A stretch of DNA of 64,000 nt from Mycobacterium deserti (GCF_025345615.1 NZ_JAODWD010000005.1:310001-374000); one strand, 5' to 3'. Positions 16,391 to 24,455 are shown, counted from the stretch's first letter. Notes: generated by a model not told the origin, from the sequence alone. A program made the numbers and translations.

Positions 16391-17035
16391 ATGACCGATA
16401 CGACGCCGGCGGCGTCGGCGCCCGAACGCCAGGAGACCGACGCCGAACTGACCGCCCGGTTCGAGCGCGACGCGATCCCACTGCTCGATCAGCTGTACGG
16501 CGGCGCGCTGCGCATGACCCGCAATCCGGCCGATGCCGAGGACCTGCTTCAGGAAACGATGGTGAAGGCCTACGCGGGCTTCCGCTCGTTCCGGGAGGGC
16601 ACCAACCTCAAGGCGTGGCTGTACCGAATCCTGACCAACACCTACATCAACAGCTACCGCAAGAAGCAACGGCAGCCCTCCGAGTATCCGACCGAGGAGA
16701 TCACCGACTGGCAGCTCGCGGCCAACGCCGAGCACTCGTCGACGGGTCTGCGCTCGGCGGAGGTCGAGGCGCTCGAGGCGCTTCCGGACAACGAGATCAA
16801 AGAAGCCCTGCAGGCGCTGCCGGAGGATTTCCGGATGGCGGTGTACTACGCCGACGTCGAAGGCTTCCCCTATAAGGAGATCGCCGAGATCATGGAGACG
16901 CCGATCGGGACGGTGATGTCCCGGCTGCACCGGGGCCGTCGCCAGCTGCGCGAACTGCTGGCCGACGTGGCCAGAGACCGTGGCTTCCTACGCGAGAATC
17001 GACCGCTCGATGCGCCTGAGGAGGTGTCGTCATGA
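16391..17035 (+). CDS. sigH: ECF RNA polymerase sigma factor SigH
   Basis: Sigma factor for thiol-oxidative and heat stress, controlling thioredoxin, sigE/sigB and its own gene. 214 residues from ATG 16391. Region 2: FERDAIPLLDQLYGGALRMTRN, then DAEDLLQETMVKAYAGFRSF (2.2, RNA polymerase contact) and LKAWLYRILTNTYINSYRKKQRQP (2.3-2.4, -10 recognition). Region 4: ALPEDFRMAVYYADVEGFPYKEIAEI with the recognition helix IGTVMSRLHRGRRQL. Sequence is nearly identical to M. tuberculosis SigH. Alternative starts are ATG 16376 and, in frame with no stop between, GTG 16241 at the predicted start point of the SigH promoter. The ATGA overlap couples it to the anti-sigma gene rshA. Confidence 0.97.
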   Translation: MTDTTPAASAPERQETDAELTARFERDAIPLLDQLYGGALRMTRNPADAEDLLQETMVKAYAGFRSFREGTNLKAWLYRILTNTYINSYRKKQRQPSEYPTEEITDWQLAANAEHSSTGLRSAEVEALEALPDNEIKEALQALPEDFRMAVYYADVEGFPYKEIAEIMETPIGTVMSRLHRGRRQLRELLADVARDRGFLRENRPLDAPEEVSS

Positions 17036-17331
17036 GCTCGTCGGACGAACGCTGGACACCGCCGATCGGCCCCGTCGATCCCGAGCATCCCGAGTGCGCG
17101 GCGGTGATCGCCGAGGTGTGGACGCTGCTCGACGGTGAATGCACGCCGGAGACGCGCGACAAGCTCAAGCACCATCTCGAGGAATGTCCGGCGTGCCTGC
17201 GCCACTACGGCGTCGAGGAGCGGGTGAAGGGTCTGATCGCCAAGAAGTGCGGCGGAGAGAAGGCTCCCGAGAGTCTTCGCGAGCGGTTGCGCATCGAGAT
17301 CAGCCGCACCACGATCATCCGTGGCGGCTGA
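17032..17331 (+). CDS. rshA: zinc-binding anti-sigma factor RshA (RsrA family)
   Basis: Redox-sensitive anti-sigma factor that holds SigH inactive until its zinc-site cysteines are oxidised. 99 residues. The ZAS motif is HHLEECPAC: H48, C52 and C55, with C22 upstream as the expected fourth ligand. The ATG overlaps the sigH stop (ATGA), the usual way to keep sigma and anti-sigma in balance. The basic C-terminal tail is short. It ends just before a bidirectional terminator. Start and length agree with the orthologue Rv3221A. Confidence 0.96.
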   Translation: MSSSDERWTPPIGPVDPEHPECAAVIAEVWTLLDGECTPETRDKLKHHLEECPACLRHYGVEERVKGLIAKKCGGEKAPESLRERLRIEISRTTIIRGG

Positions 17332-17333
17332 TA

Positions 17334-17368
17334 CGGAAAAGCGCCCCTAGGAGTTGGGGCGCTTTCCG
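17334..17368. terminator. bidirectional terminator between rshA and the bL37 gene
   Basis: Arms AAGCGCCCC (17339-17347) and GGGGCGCTT (17356-17364), loop of about 8 nt. On the minus strand the stem is followed by TTTTCC; on the plus strand by TTTCC. It overlaps the last codons of the bL37 gene, so both convergent units end here. Confidence 0.8.
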
Positions 17369-17421
17369 TGGTTTGCCTTCGAGTGCTTGCGGTCGCGTTT
17401 CTTGCGGCCTCGCTTGGCCAT
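17347..17421 (-). CDS. 50S ribosomal protein bL37 (24 residues)
   Basis: Tiny, very basic protein reading MAKRGRKKRD then RKHSKANHGKRPNS. It matches the mycobacterial ribosomal protein bL37 identified in 70S structures near the peptidyl-transferase centre side of the 50S subunit. The ATG at 17421 is preceded by GGAGG with a 6-nt spacer. The ORF is 25 codons including TAG, so it is below common size cut-offs and easily missed. Its stop codon lies inside the hairpin that also terminates sigH-rshA. Confidence 0.93.
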   Translation of the reverse strand: MAKRGRKKRDRKHSKANHGKRPNS

Positions 17422-17563
17422 GTCGAACCTCCGTTGTGTTGTGCTTGGCCCCCATTCTCTCACGGCCCGGCGGCGGCACCGAAAACCCGTCGCTGTGGTT
17501 CGATAGGAGCCGACAGACAGGCGGAGCCGGCTGGCTGCGACATAAGACTCCGAAGGGGTGAAG

Positions 17564-17779
17564 ATGGCCGAGGACGTTCGCGCCGAGATCGTGGCCAGTG
17601 TGCTCGAGGTCGTGGTTCACGAGGGCGATCAGATCGGTGAGGGCGACACCCTGGTGCTCCTGGAGTCGATGAAGATGGAGATTCCGGTGCTGGCCGAAGT
17701 GGCAGGCACCGTCAGCAAGGTCAGCGTTTCGGTCGGTGACGTCATCCAGGCCGGCGATCTCATCGCCGTGATCAGTTGA
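17564..17779 (+). CDS. biotin/lipoyl attachment-domain protein TB7.3
   Basis: 71-residue stand-alone biotinyl/lipoyl carrier domain, the orthologue of antigen TB7.3 (Rv3221c). The biotinylation-type motif is ESMKMEIPV with K37 as the modified lysine, embedded in the standard hammerhead fold (EGDTLVLLESMKM, then VSVSVGDVIQAGDLIAVI). AAGGGG (17553-17558) is the ribosome site for ATG 17564; the in-frame GTG at 17558 overlaps that site and is rejected. It lies 37 bp before pdtaS in the same direction. No carboxylase gene is nearby, so its partner enzyme must be encoded elsewhere. Confidence 0.92.
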   Translation: MAEDVRAEIVASVLEVVVHEGDQIGEGDTLVLLESMKMEIPVLAEVAGTVSKVSVSVGDVIQAGDLIAVIS

Positions 17780-17816
17780 CCCGGGTACCAACCCGCGGTA
17801 CGGAGTAAGACCCTCG

Positions 17817-19304
17817 ATGTCCACCCTCGGTGACCTGCTCGCCGAGAACACCATGCTGCCCGGCAATGCCGTCGACCACCTGCACGCGGTGGTCGGGGAG
17901 TGGCAACTGCTGGCGGACCTGTCGTTCGCCGACTACCTGATGTGGGTGCGCCGCGACGACGGCGCGCTGGTGTGTGTGGCGCAGATCCGGCCCAACACCG
18001 CGCCGACCGTACTGCTGGCCGACGCCGTTGGCACCGCCAACAGCGCCGAAGAGATGCCGGTGGTCGCCGACGCTTTCGCCTCCGGCGCCATCGGCAGGCA
18101 AACCCCAGCGGGACAACAGGATTCGTTCGGGTTGAACGTGGAAGCTGTGCCTGTGCGATACAAGAACGATGTCGTCGCGGTGCTCACCCACAAGACCGCG
18201 CTGGGCGACCGCAATGCCAGTCCCTTGGAGAGTGCGTATCTCGACTGCGCCAGCGACCTTCTGCTCATGCTGTCCGAGGGCACGTTCCCCAACGTGGGCG
18301 ATCTCGCGATGTCGAGATCCAGCCCGCGTGTAGGCGACGGCTTCATCCGACTCGACGAGACCGGTGTCGTCACGTTCGCCAGCCCGAATGCAATTTCGGC
18401 ATATCACCGGATGGGCCTTTCGGCCGAATTGGAGGGCCACAACCTCGTCACGGTGACCCGACCGCTGATCTCCGACCCGTTCGAGGCCCAGGAGTTGGCC
18501 AACCACGTGCGTGACTCGCTGAGCGGCGGGTCGAGCATGCGCATGGAGGTCGACGCGGGCGGCGCCGCTGTGCTGCTGCGCACGCTGCCGCTGGTGGTAC
18601 ACGGCGCCGCCGTCGGCGCGGCGGTCCTGATCCGCGACGTCACCGAGGTGAAGCGCCGGGACCGGGCGCTGTTGTCCAAGGACGCGACCATCCGCGAGAT
18701 CCACCACCGGGTGAAGAACAACCTGCAGACGGTGGCGTCGCTGTTGCGGCTGCAGGCGCGGCGCACCAACAACGCCGAGGGCCGGGAAGCGCTGATCGAG
18801 TCGGTGCGACGGGTGTCGTCCATCGCGCTGGTGCACGATGCGCTGTCCATGTCGGTCGACGAGGAGGTCAACCTCGACGAAGTCGTCGATCGAATCCTGC
18901 CGATCATGAACGACGTTGCGACCGTTGATACGCCGATCCGGATCAATCGCGTCGGCGACCTCGGGGTGCTCGACGCCGACCGCGCCACCGCCATGATCAT
19001 GGTCATCACCGAGCTGGTGCAGAACGCGATCGAGCACGCCTTCGACACGTCCACCCGTCAAGGCTGCGTGACGATCCGCTCGGAGCGCTCGGCGCGCTGG
19101 CTCGACGTCGTCGTTCATGACGACGGCCGCGGGCTGCCCGCCGGGTTCAGCCTGGAGAAGTCCGACAGTCTGGGACTGCAGATCGTGCGGACATTGGTGT
19201 CGGCGGAGCTGGACGGGTCGCTGGGTATGCACGAATCGGCGACCGGGGGTACCGATGTGGTGCTGAGGGTGCCGATCGGCCGCCGCGGCCGAGCCGCGCA
19301 GTAG
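17817..19304 (+). CDS. pdtaS: sensor histidine kinase PdtaS
   Basis: Soluble two-component kinase that phosphorylates the ANTAR-type antiterminator PdtaR (encoded elsewhere). 495 residues. N-terminal GAF-like domain (about 1-150), PAS domain (about 170-285), then a HisKA_2-type dimerisation domain with the H-box EIHHRVKNNLQTVASLLRLQ (phosphorylated His near residue 302) and an HATPase_c domain with the N-box ITELVQNAIEHAF and G-box DDGRGLPAGF. No membrane segment, in line with the cytosolic M. tuberculosis Rv3220c. The stop codon falls in the first unit of a 26-bp tandem repeat, so the 3' end of the gene has been locally triplicated. Confidence 0.95.
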   Translation: MSTLGDLLAENTMLPGNAVDHLHAVVGEWQLLADLSFADYLMWVRRDDGALVCVAQIRPNTAPTVLLADAVGTANSAEEMPVVADAFASGAIGRQTPAGQQDSFGLNVEAVPVRYKNDVVAVLTHKTALGDRNASPLESAYLDCASDLLLMLSEGTFPNVGDLAMSRSSPRVGDGFIRLDETGVVTFASPNAISAYHRMGLSAELEGHNLVTVTRPLISDPFEAQELANHVRDSLSGGSSMRMEVDAGGAAVLLRTLPLVVHGAAVGAAVLIRDVTEVKRRDRALLSKDATIREIHHRVKNNLQTVASLLRLQARRTNNAEGREALIESVRRVSSIALVHDALSMSVDEEVNLDEVVDRILPIMNDVATVDTPIRINRVGDLGVLDADRATAMIMVITELVQNAIEHAFDTSTRQGCVTIRSERSARWLDVVVHDDGRGLPAGFSLEKSDSLGLQIVRTLVSAELDGSLGMHESATGGTDVVLRVPIGRRGRAAQ

Positions 19305-19366
19305 GGCACCGCGGCCGAGCCGCGCAGTAGGGCACCGCGGCCGAGCCGCGCAGTAGGGCACCGCGG
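19285..19366. repeat. 26-bp tandem repeat, ~3.1 copies, from the 3' end of pdtaS
   Basis: Units start with GCGGCCGAG at 19285, 19311 and 19337, with a partial fourth at 19363. The first unit holds the last six pdtaS codons and the TAG; the later units repeat coding-end sequence outside the gene. Probably a slippage product; no coding function beyond the stop. Confidence 0.9.
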
Positions 19367-19442
19367 GAAACGTCACGAATTGTGACCAATTTCGCAAAAC
19401 ACCATTCAGCCAACGCAAATTGGCTTAATTGCATTTGCACAG

Positions 19443-19476
19443 ATTTACGGCCCCGACAAACGTCGGGGCCGTAAAT
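19443..19476. terminator. bidirectional terminator between pdtaS and whiB1
   Basis: Perfect 15-bp stem (19443-19457 with 19462-19476), AAAC loop, A/T-rich outer ends followed by GTTT on the plus strand. It separates convergent pdtaS and whiB1. Confidence 0.9.
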
Positions 19477-19497
19477 GTTTAGCTGTGGCCGCTGAGC

Positions 19498-19752
19498 CTA
19501 GACTCCGCTGCGGGCCTTGGTCCGCGCATTGCGCCGCTTGAGTGCGCGCCGCTCGTCCTCGCTCATACCGCCCCACACGCCGGCATCCTGCCCGGAATCC
19601 AAAGCCCAGGTGAGGCACTCGGTGGTGACGGGGCAGCGATTACAGACGAGCTTCGCGTCAGCAATCTGCGCGAGCGCCGGGCCGCTGTTTCCCACCGGGA
19701 AGAACAGTTCCGGATCTTCGTCGCGACAAACCGCCTTGTGGCGCCAATCCAT
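19498..19752 (-). CDS. whiB1: iron-sulfur transcription factor WhiB1
   Basis: Essential Wbl-family [4Fe-4S] protein; in M. tuberculosis the cluster reacts with nitric oxide and the protein binds the housekeeping sigma factor. 84 residues. Cluster cysteines C9, C37, C40 and C46 (CxxC plus flanking Cys), then the WGG turn in GVWGGMSEDER and a basic DNA-binding tail RRALKRRNARTKARSG. The upstream ~240 bp carry a CRP-type palindrome and a TTGACA -35, matching the cAMP/CRP control known for this gene. It ends at the shared terminator with pdtaS. Confidence 0.97.
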   Translation of the reverse strand: MDWRHKAVCRDEDPELFFPVGNSGPALAQIADAKLVCNRCPVTTECLTWALDSGQDAGVWGGMSEDERRALKRRNARTKARSGV

Positions 19753-19847
19753 AAGACCTAACTCCTAACTGTGTGCGCAGCAGGGCGCACGAGTATTTCT
19801 TCGGCTGTTAACGCGTGCACGTGAAATGTTTCTGCACTGTTGCTTCC

Positions 19848-19876
19848 GATGCTGTCACAGGCTGAACAGATGTCAA
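19848..19876 (-). promoter_or_regulatory. putative whiB1 promoter
   Basis: On the minus strand, a perfect TTGACA (19876 to 19871), 17 bp, then a weak AGCATC (19853 to 19848). The predicted start is about 19841, leaving a ~90-nt leader. The CRP-like palindrome at 19891-19910 would be centred near -59, the spacing reported for M. tuberculosis whiB1. Confidence 0.5.
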
Positions 19877-19890
19877 TACTGGTCAGTTAA

Positions 19891-19910
19891 CAAGTGCGCA
19901 ATGTCACTTG
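19891..19910. promoter_or_regulatory. CRP-type operator upstream of whiB1
   Basis: CAAGTG-N8-CACTTG, a perfect 6-bp palindrome with the GTG-N8-CAC core used by mycobacterial CRP (Rv3676). Position relative to whiB1 agrees with known CRP control. The rest of the 237-bp gap from 19753 to 19989 holds no gene that I can see. Confidence 0.65.
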
Positions 19911-19989
19911 CGCGCCTCGTTACCTAGCCCCTTACCCGTTTGTACTAGACTCAACCCACCTGCGCTCTTCTTCGCGCAGACGAATGTGA

Positions 19990-20955
19990 TCAGTGCAGCT
20001 CAGAGACGTTTTCTGCGGGCGGCGCCACTACGGCGACCGCGTTGGGGACGGCCTTGAACGTGACTTCTTCGCGCAACCCCAGGTAATCGCCGTCGATCTG
20101 GCACGCCACCGGCGCCTCGCTGGTGATGCGCAGCCACGGCAGGTCGTCGTCGCGGATCAGGTGCTTGGCTTTGATCGCCGCCTTCTGCGACAGCATTCGC
20201 CGCACCAGAGCCAGGTTGGCCCAGACGTTCATGCTGGTCGTGGCGAACACGCCCAGGCCGGTCTCGAAGGTCGTATGAGGGTTGGTCCACACGGGCCTGG
20301 TGTTGGCATAGGTCCACGGGCTGGAGTTCGACACGAACGCGAAGTGCACGCCGGAGACGGACTCGCGGTCAGGCAGGTGCAAGGTCAGCGACGGTTCCTT
20401 GCGGCTGTTGGCCAGCATCTCGCGGATAGCCACGCGGATGTAGCGCGACGCGGTCACCTTGCGACCTTTGTTGCGCTGCGCCTCGACGGCGGCGACCACA
20501 TCGCCGTCCACGCCCATGCCCGCGGTGAACACCGCCCACCGCTCCCCGCAGTCCATCAGCCCGATCCGCCGCCAGATTTTGCGTCGCCGGTACTCCGTCA
20601 GCAGGTCCACGAGCTGGTTGGTGGCCTCGATCGGGTCGGGGCTGATGCCGAGAGCGCGGGCGAACACGTTGGCCGACCCGCCGGGCACCACACCGACCGC
20701 AGGGGCGGGCGCACCCGGTCCTGCGACCTCCATGATCCCGTTGACCACCTCGTTCACCGTTCCGTCGCCGCCGTGGACGATCAGCACGTCGACGCCGTCA
20801 CGGGCCGCGTCCCGGCCGATCTCGATGGCGTGCCCGCGGTGGTCGGTGTGGGTGACGGTCAGCTTGACCCTGCTCTCCAGCGCGTGGGCCAGAAGATCGC
20901 GCCCGGCGGGCGTCGTCGACGTCGCATTCGGATTCACGATCAGCACGGCGCGCAC
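19990..20955 (-). CDS. diacylglycerol kinase-domain lipid kinase (Rv3218-like)
   Basis: Lipid kinase of the DAGK catalytic-domain family, phosphorylating a diacylglycerol-like or sphingoid lipid with ATP. 321 residues. The nucleotide-binding GGDGTVNEVVNG loop near residue 66 is intact, followed by GVVPGGSANVFARALG, the second conserved glycine block. The N-terminus VRAVLIVNPNAT is the usual first strand of the fold. I start at GTG 20955, 8 bp after a minus-strand TAGGGT -10; GTG 20982 is an alternative. It is divergent from the membrane protein at 21006, whose promoter overlaps. Confidence 0.9.
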   Translation of the reverse strand: MRAVLIVNPNATSTTPAGRDLLAHALESRVKLTVTHTDHRGHAIEIGRDAARDGVDVLIVHGGDGTVNEVVNGIMEVAGPGAPAPAVGVVPGGSANVFARALGISPDPIEATNQLVDLLTEYRRRKIWRRIGLMDCGERWAVFTAGMGVDGDVVAAVEAQRNKGRKVTASRYIRVAIREMLANSRKEPSLTLHLPDRESVSGVHFAFVSNSSPWTYANTRPVWTNPHTTFETGLGVFATTSMNVWANLALVRRMLSQKAAIKAKHLIRDDDLPWLRITSEAPVACQIDGDYLGLREEVTFKAVPNAVAVVAPPAENVSELH

Positions 20956-21005
20956 AGAGGATGACCCTATCTGTTCGGGCACTGCTGCCCTCTACGCTCG
21001 ACGTC

Positions 21006-21431
21006 GTGAACGTTCCCTCACCTGCAGCCGTGCGCCAGGCGGGCGCCGTGGTGGCCCTGCAGGGCACAGCCCTTGTCGTCGTCGCGGCGACGCTGGTGGT
21101 GCGCCACCTCGCCGGTACCGAGGACCCGCCGTGGCTGTCCGGCTACGGCACCGCCGGCTGGTTCGCGATCATGGGGTCGGCGCTGCTCGCAGCCGGCTGG
21201 GCGTTGTGGACCGGGCGGCGCTGGGGCCGCGGCATCGCGGTGTTCGCCCAACTGCTGCTGTTGCCCGTCGCCTACTACATGGCCGTCGGATCGGGCCAGT
21301 GGCTCTACGGCATACCGGTCGGACTGATCGCTATCGCCACGCTGGGGCTGCTGTTCAGCAGGTCGACTTTGGAATGGCTGGGCGCTCAGGATCCGGCCAG
21401 TGCCGACAGATCCGAGCCCGACACCCGGTAG
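21006..21431 (+). CDS. four-helix integral membrane protein (Rv3217c-like)
   Basis: 141-residue protein with four predicted membrane helices (about residues 12-32, 48-66, 75-95 and 100-120) and short polar ends. A TACGCT -10 (20993-20998) precedes the GTG by 7 bp, implying a leaderless mRNA and fixing the start. It matches the conserved membrane protein Rv3217c at the same position; no function is known. Its last 46 bp overlap the convergent acetyltransferase gene. Confidence 0.82.
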   Translation: MNVPSPAAVRQAGAVVALQGTALVVVAATLVVRHLAGTEDPPWLSGYGTAGWFAIMGSALLAAGWALWTGRRWGRGIAVFAQLLLLPVAYYMAVGSGQWLYGIPVGLIAIATLGLLFSRSTLEWLGAQDPASADRSEPDTR

Positions 21432-21865
21432 GTGATCCACTCGTTCTGCGGCTTGCCGCCGACGGCGTCGTACAGAGCGATCGCGTCGACGTTCCAGTCC
21501 AGCACCACCCAGGACAACCGCGTGTAACCGTGGTGAAGGCATTCACGCGCCAGCGTCGCAAGCAGTTTGCGGGCCAGGCCGCGTCTGCGGAACTGCGGAC
21601 GCACGAACAGGTCCTCGAGGTGGATGCCCGCGACGCCGTCCCACGTCGAAAAGTTCCGGAACCACAACGCGCCGGCCGCGGCCTGACCGTCGACCTCGAC
21701 GAGGTGACCCTGCACCGTTGCCGGGTCGCCGAAAAGTCCCTCGTGCAATTGCTTTTCGGTGACGGTGCACTCATGTGCGGCGCGCTCGAACTCGGCCAGC
21801 TCGTGGATCATCGCCGTCAGTTCGACCTCGTCGCCGGGCCGTGCGCGGCGGATGAGCTCGCTCAT
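21386..21865 (-). CDS. GNAT-family N-acetyltransferase, diamine-acetyltransferase type
   Basis: 159-residue GNAT protein. The acetyl-CoA binding block is FVRPQFRRRGLARKLLATLA (RRRGLA = Q/RxxGxA motif); the first strand and helix are IRRARPGDEVELTAMIHELAEFE, and the C-terminal part WNVDAIALYDAVGGKP is typical of the spermidine/spermine-acetyltransferase (SAT/DAT) subgroup. The substrate is unproved. The ATG overlaps the entC stop (ATGA), so it is co-translated with entC and gpm2, and its 3' end runs 46 bp into the convergent membrane gene. Confidence 0.88.
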   Translation of the reverse strand: MSELIRRARPGDEVELTAMIHELAEFERAAHECTVTEKQLHEGLFGDPATVQGHLVEVDGQAAAGALWFRNFSTWDGVAGIHLEDLFVRPQFRRRGLARKLLATLARECLHHGYTRLSWVVLDWNVDAIALYDAVGGKPQNEWITYRVSGSDLSALAGS

Positions 21866-22959
21866 GTCTGGACTCCGAGCGCCGACAGGATGGTGTTGAA
21901 CTTCGCCGTTGTCTCGTCGACTTCCTCGTCCGGGTCGGATTCGGCGACGATGCCGCCACCCGAGTACGCGTCGGCGGTGCGGCGGTCGGCAGCCAGTTGC
22001 GCGCACCGGATGGACACCACCCAGCGCCCGTCGCCGCGCTGGTCACACCAGCCCACCGCGCCCGCGTAGAAGCCCCGGTCGCCCTCGAGCTCCTCGATCA
22101 GCTCTGTAGCGGCGGTCACCGGCACCCCGCCCACCGCGGGTGTCGGATGCAGGGCTAGAGCCAGATCCAGTGCAGTGCAGGAGCTTTCGCGTAATCTTCC
22201 GGAGATCACGGTCTTGAGGTGCCATACCGCCGTGGTCTTGGTCAACTCCGGCTCGGAAGCGATCCGCAGATCGGTGCACAGCGGATCCAGCGCCGCACGC
22301 ATCGAGTCCACCACCAACTGATGCTCGTGGCGGTTCTTCGCCGACTGGGCAAGCGCTGCGCCGTTGGCTTCGTCGGCCTGCGGGTCGGGCAGCCGCGGCG
22401 CGGAGCCGGCGAAGGGTGCGCAGAGCACGCGTTCACCACGGCGGGCCACCAACAGTTCAGGGCTGGCGCCGACGAGCGCGGAGCCCGAGTAGCCGCCTCC
22501 GGCGGGGGTCAGGTCGACGAGATAGACATTGGCGCCTGCGTCGTCCGCCATCAGGCGGTCGACGACGGTGCGCGCGTCGAACCGGCCGTCGGCAGCCACC
22601 CGCAAGGCCCTCGCGAGGACCACCTTGTGCAGTTCGGTGTCCGGGTCGCGCAGGCGCTGCAGCGCGATCGCGATGCGCCGACGGTGCTCGTCCGGATCGG
22701 GCCGGGTCTCGGCGATCCGCGCCGTCGGCAGCTCACGCACCGGCCATGCGGGTAACACGTCCAAAAACTGCACGGACTGCGGGCGGATCAACGCGGCGGG
22801 CTTCGTGGTGTCGAACGGCAATGCGCCCAAAATGATTGGGGTGCTGTGCGATGCGAGTGCAGCGCGGGCGTCGGCGAGCCGCGGGAACGCGGTGTGCACG
22901 CCCTCGGCGACGACGGCGCTCCCGGCGGACGCGAGGACGAACGAGGGTTCGCGGGTCAC
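21862..22959 (-). CDS. entC: isochorismate synthase
   Basis: Chorismate-utilising enzyme converting chorismate to isochorismate, for menaquinone or siderophore synthesis. About 365 residues; the catalytic domain fills the C-terminal two-thirds, with LHKVVLARAL (conserved Lys), LHPTPAVGGVP, ELEGDRGFYAGAVGW and the Mg2+-binding Glu in EEVDETTAKFN. The GTG at 22959 overlaps the gpm2 stop (GTGA); GTG 22971 is a possible earlier start. It sits in the operon gpm2-entC-GNAT. No mbt genes are in the window. Confidence 0.9.
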   Translation of the reverse strand: MTREPSFVLASAGSAVVAEGVHTAFPRLADARAALASHSTPIILGALPFDTTKPAALIRPQSVQFLDVLPAWPVRELPTARIAETRPDPDEHRRRIAIALQRLRDPDTELHKVVLARALRVAADGRFDARTVVDRLMADDAGANVYLVDLTPAGGGYSGSALVGASPELLVARRGERVLCAPFAGSAPRLPDPQADEANGAALAQSAKNRHEHQLVVDSMRAALDPLCTDLRIASEPELTKTTAVWHLKTVISGRLRESSCTALDLALALHPTPAVGGVPVTAATELIEELEGDRGFYAGAVGWCDQRGDGRWVVSIRCAQLAADRRTADAYSGGGIVAESDPDEEVDETTAKFNTILSALGVQT

Positions 22960-23600
22960 GTCGGCTTGCACGGGTGAGGGTATCCCGTGAGTCCGAGTGC
23001 GCTGATCTGGCGCACGCCATGTTCGAAGGCGCACACCGCGATCGACGCGGGCGCCATCGCGAACCTGATGCCATCCGACACCGGGCGCCCGATCCAGCGC
23101 GTCACGACCGCGCGCGAGAAGTGTCCGTGCCCGACGAACACCACGTCGCGAGTCTGCATGTGCCGCAGAGCGGTTGAGATAGCGCGATCAGCGCGATCGC
23201 TGACGTTCTCGACGCTCTCGCCGCCCGGGGAGCCGTGAGTCCAGATCAGCCAGTCGGGGACTTGCTCGCGGATCTGGGCCGTGGTCAAACCTTCGTAGTC
23301 GCCGTAGTCCCATTCGGCGAGCTCGGGGGAGACCTCGGCGACGGTCAGGCCGGCCAGCTCCGCGGTCTCGCGTGCGCGCCGCCGGGGGCTCGACACGACC
23401 AGCGGATCGTGCAGCTCCAGTTCGGCCAGCGCGTCGACTGTCAGCTTGGCCCGGTCCCGTCCGGTCTCGGTGAGTTCGAGCTCGGTGCGGCCGGTGTGAC
23501 GGCCCGATTTGGACCACTCCGTCTCGCCGTGGCGCAGGAGGAGTAGGCGATGCCGCTCGACACCTTCGTCTGCTCTTCGCCCAATCGGCTCATCGCCCAC
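22956..23600 (-). CDS. gpm2: histidine phosphatase family protein Gpm2
   Basis: Histidine-phosphatase fold with the catalytic RHGETEW near the N-terminus (phospho-His intermediate), a second conserved Arg, acidic AEWDYGDYEGLT and the C-terminal VGHGHFSRAV His. The orthologue Rv3214 is reported to act as a phosphatase rather than a phosphoglycerate mutase. No ATG lies close to LLLLRHGE; the nearest in-frame start is GTG 23600, giving 214 residues. The frame stays open for another 800 bp, but that part overlaps the divergent ParA gene and is rejected. First gene of the gpm2-entC-GNAT operon. Confidence 0.87.
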   Translation of the reverse strand: MGDEPIGRRADEGVERHRLLLLRHGETEWSKSGRHTGRTELELTETGRDRAKLTVDALAELELHDPLVVSSPRRRARETAELAGLTVAEVSPELAEWDYGDYEGLTTAQIREQVPDWLIWTHGSPGGESVENVSDRADRAISTALRHMQTRDVVFVGHGHFSRAVVTRWIGRPVSDGIRFAMAPASIAVCAFEHGVRQISALGLTGYPHPCKPT

Positions 23601-23651
23601 GACACTCGATTCTGCCGCACGTCCAGTACGCGTGTCTGCAAGCGTGCAACG

Positions 23652-24455
23652 ATGAACACCGTGACGCGGGTATTGGCGGTCGCCAATCAGAAGGGTGGGG
23701 TGGCCAAGACGACGACGGTCGCGTCGTTGGGTGCCGCGATGCAGGAGAAGGGCAAGCGGGTCCTTCTGGTCGATCTGGACCCGCAGGGGTCGTTGACCTT
23801 CTCGCTGGGGCACGACCCCGACAAGCTGCCCGTCTCGATCCACGAGGTGCTGCTGGGCGAGGTCGAGCCCGACGCGGCGCTGCTCGAAACCCCCGAGGGT
23901 ATGGCGCTGCTGCCGGCCAACATCGACCTCGCCGGAGCCGAGGCGATGCTGCTGATGCGGGCCGGGCGCGAGTACGCGCTCAAACGGGCCTTGGCCAAAC
24001 TCAGCGACGGATACGACGTGGTGATCATCGACTGCCCGCCCTCGCTGGGCGTGCTGACGCTCAACGGCCTGACCGCGGCCGACTACGCCATCGTGCCGTT
24101 GCAGTGCGAGACGCTGGCGCACCGCGGTGTCGGCCAGTTCCTGCGTACCATCGCCGACGTCCAGCAGATCACCAACAGCGATCTGAAGTTGCTCGGTGCG
24201 CTGCCCACCCTGTACGACTCGCGCACCACGCACAGCCGCGATGTCCTGCTCGATGTCGCCGACCGCTACGACCTGCCGGTACTGGCTCCGCCGATCCCAC
24301 GCACGGTCCGCTTCGCCGAAGCCAGCGCGTCGGGCGCGTCGGTGTTGGCCGGCCGGAAGAACAAAGGCGCAGTGGCATACCGCCAGTTGGCGGAGGCGCT
24401 GCTGAAGCACTGGAAGAGCGGAAAAGCGCTGGCGACGTTCACGCCAGACGTCTAA
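23652..24455 (+). CDS. ParA/Soj-family ATPase (Rv3213c-like)
   Basis: Orphan ParA-type ATPase of 267 residues, with no parB next to it. Deviant Walker A KGGVAKTT (K14 and K19), the switch segment VLLVDLDPQGSLTFSLG and Walker B YDVVIIDCPPSLGVLTLNG are intact, so it should bind ATP, dimerise and bind DNA. M. tuberculosis Rv3213c occupies the same position. It is distinct from the chromosomal parAB near oriC. Divergent from gpm2 by 51 bp. A role in plasmid-like or cargo positioning is possible but unproved. Confidence 0.9.
   Translation: MNTVTRVLAVANQKGGVAKTTTVASLGAAMQEKGKRVLLVDLDPQGSLTFSLGHDPDKLPVSIHEVLLGEVEPDAALLETPEGMALLPANIDLAGAEAMLLMRAGREYALKRALAKLSDGYDVVIIDCPPSLGVLTLNGLTAADYAIVPLQCETLAHRGVGQFLRTIADVQQITNSDLKLLGALPTLYDSRTTHSRDVLLDVADRYDLPVLAPPIPRTVRFAEASASGASVLAGRKNKGAVAYRQLAEALLKHWKSGKALATFTPDV

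Noticed and set aside
19285..19366. Tandem repeats as a CRISPR array
   Set aside because: Units are directly adjacent with no spacers; it is a simple tandem duplication.
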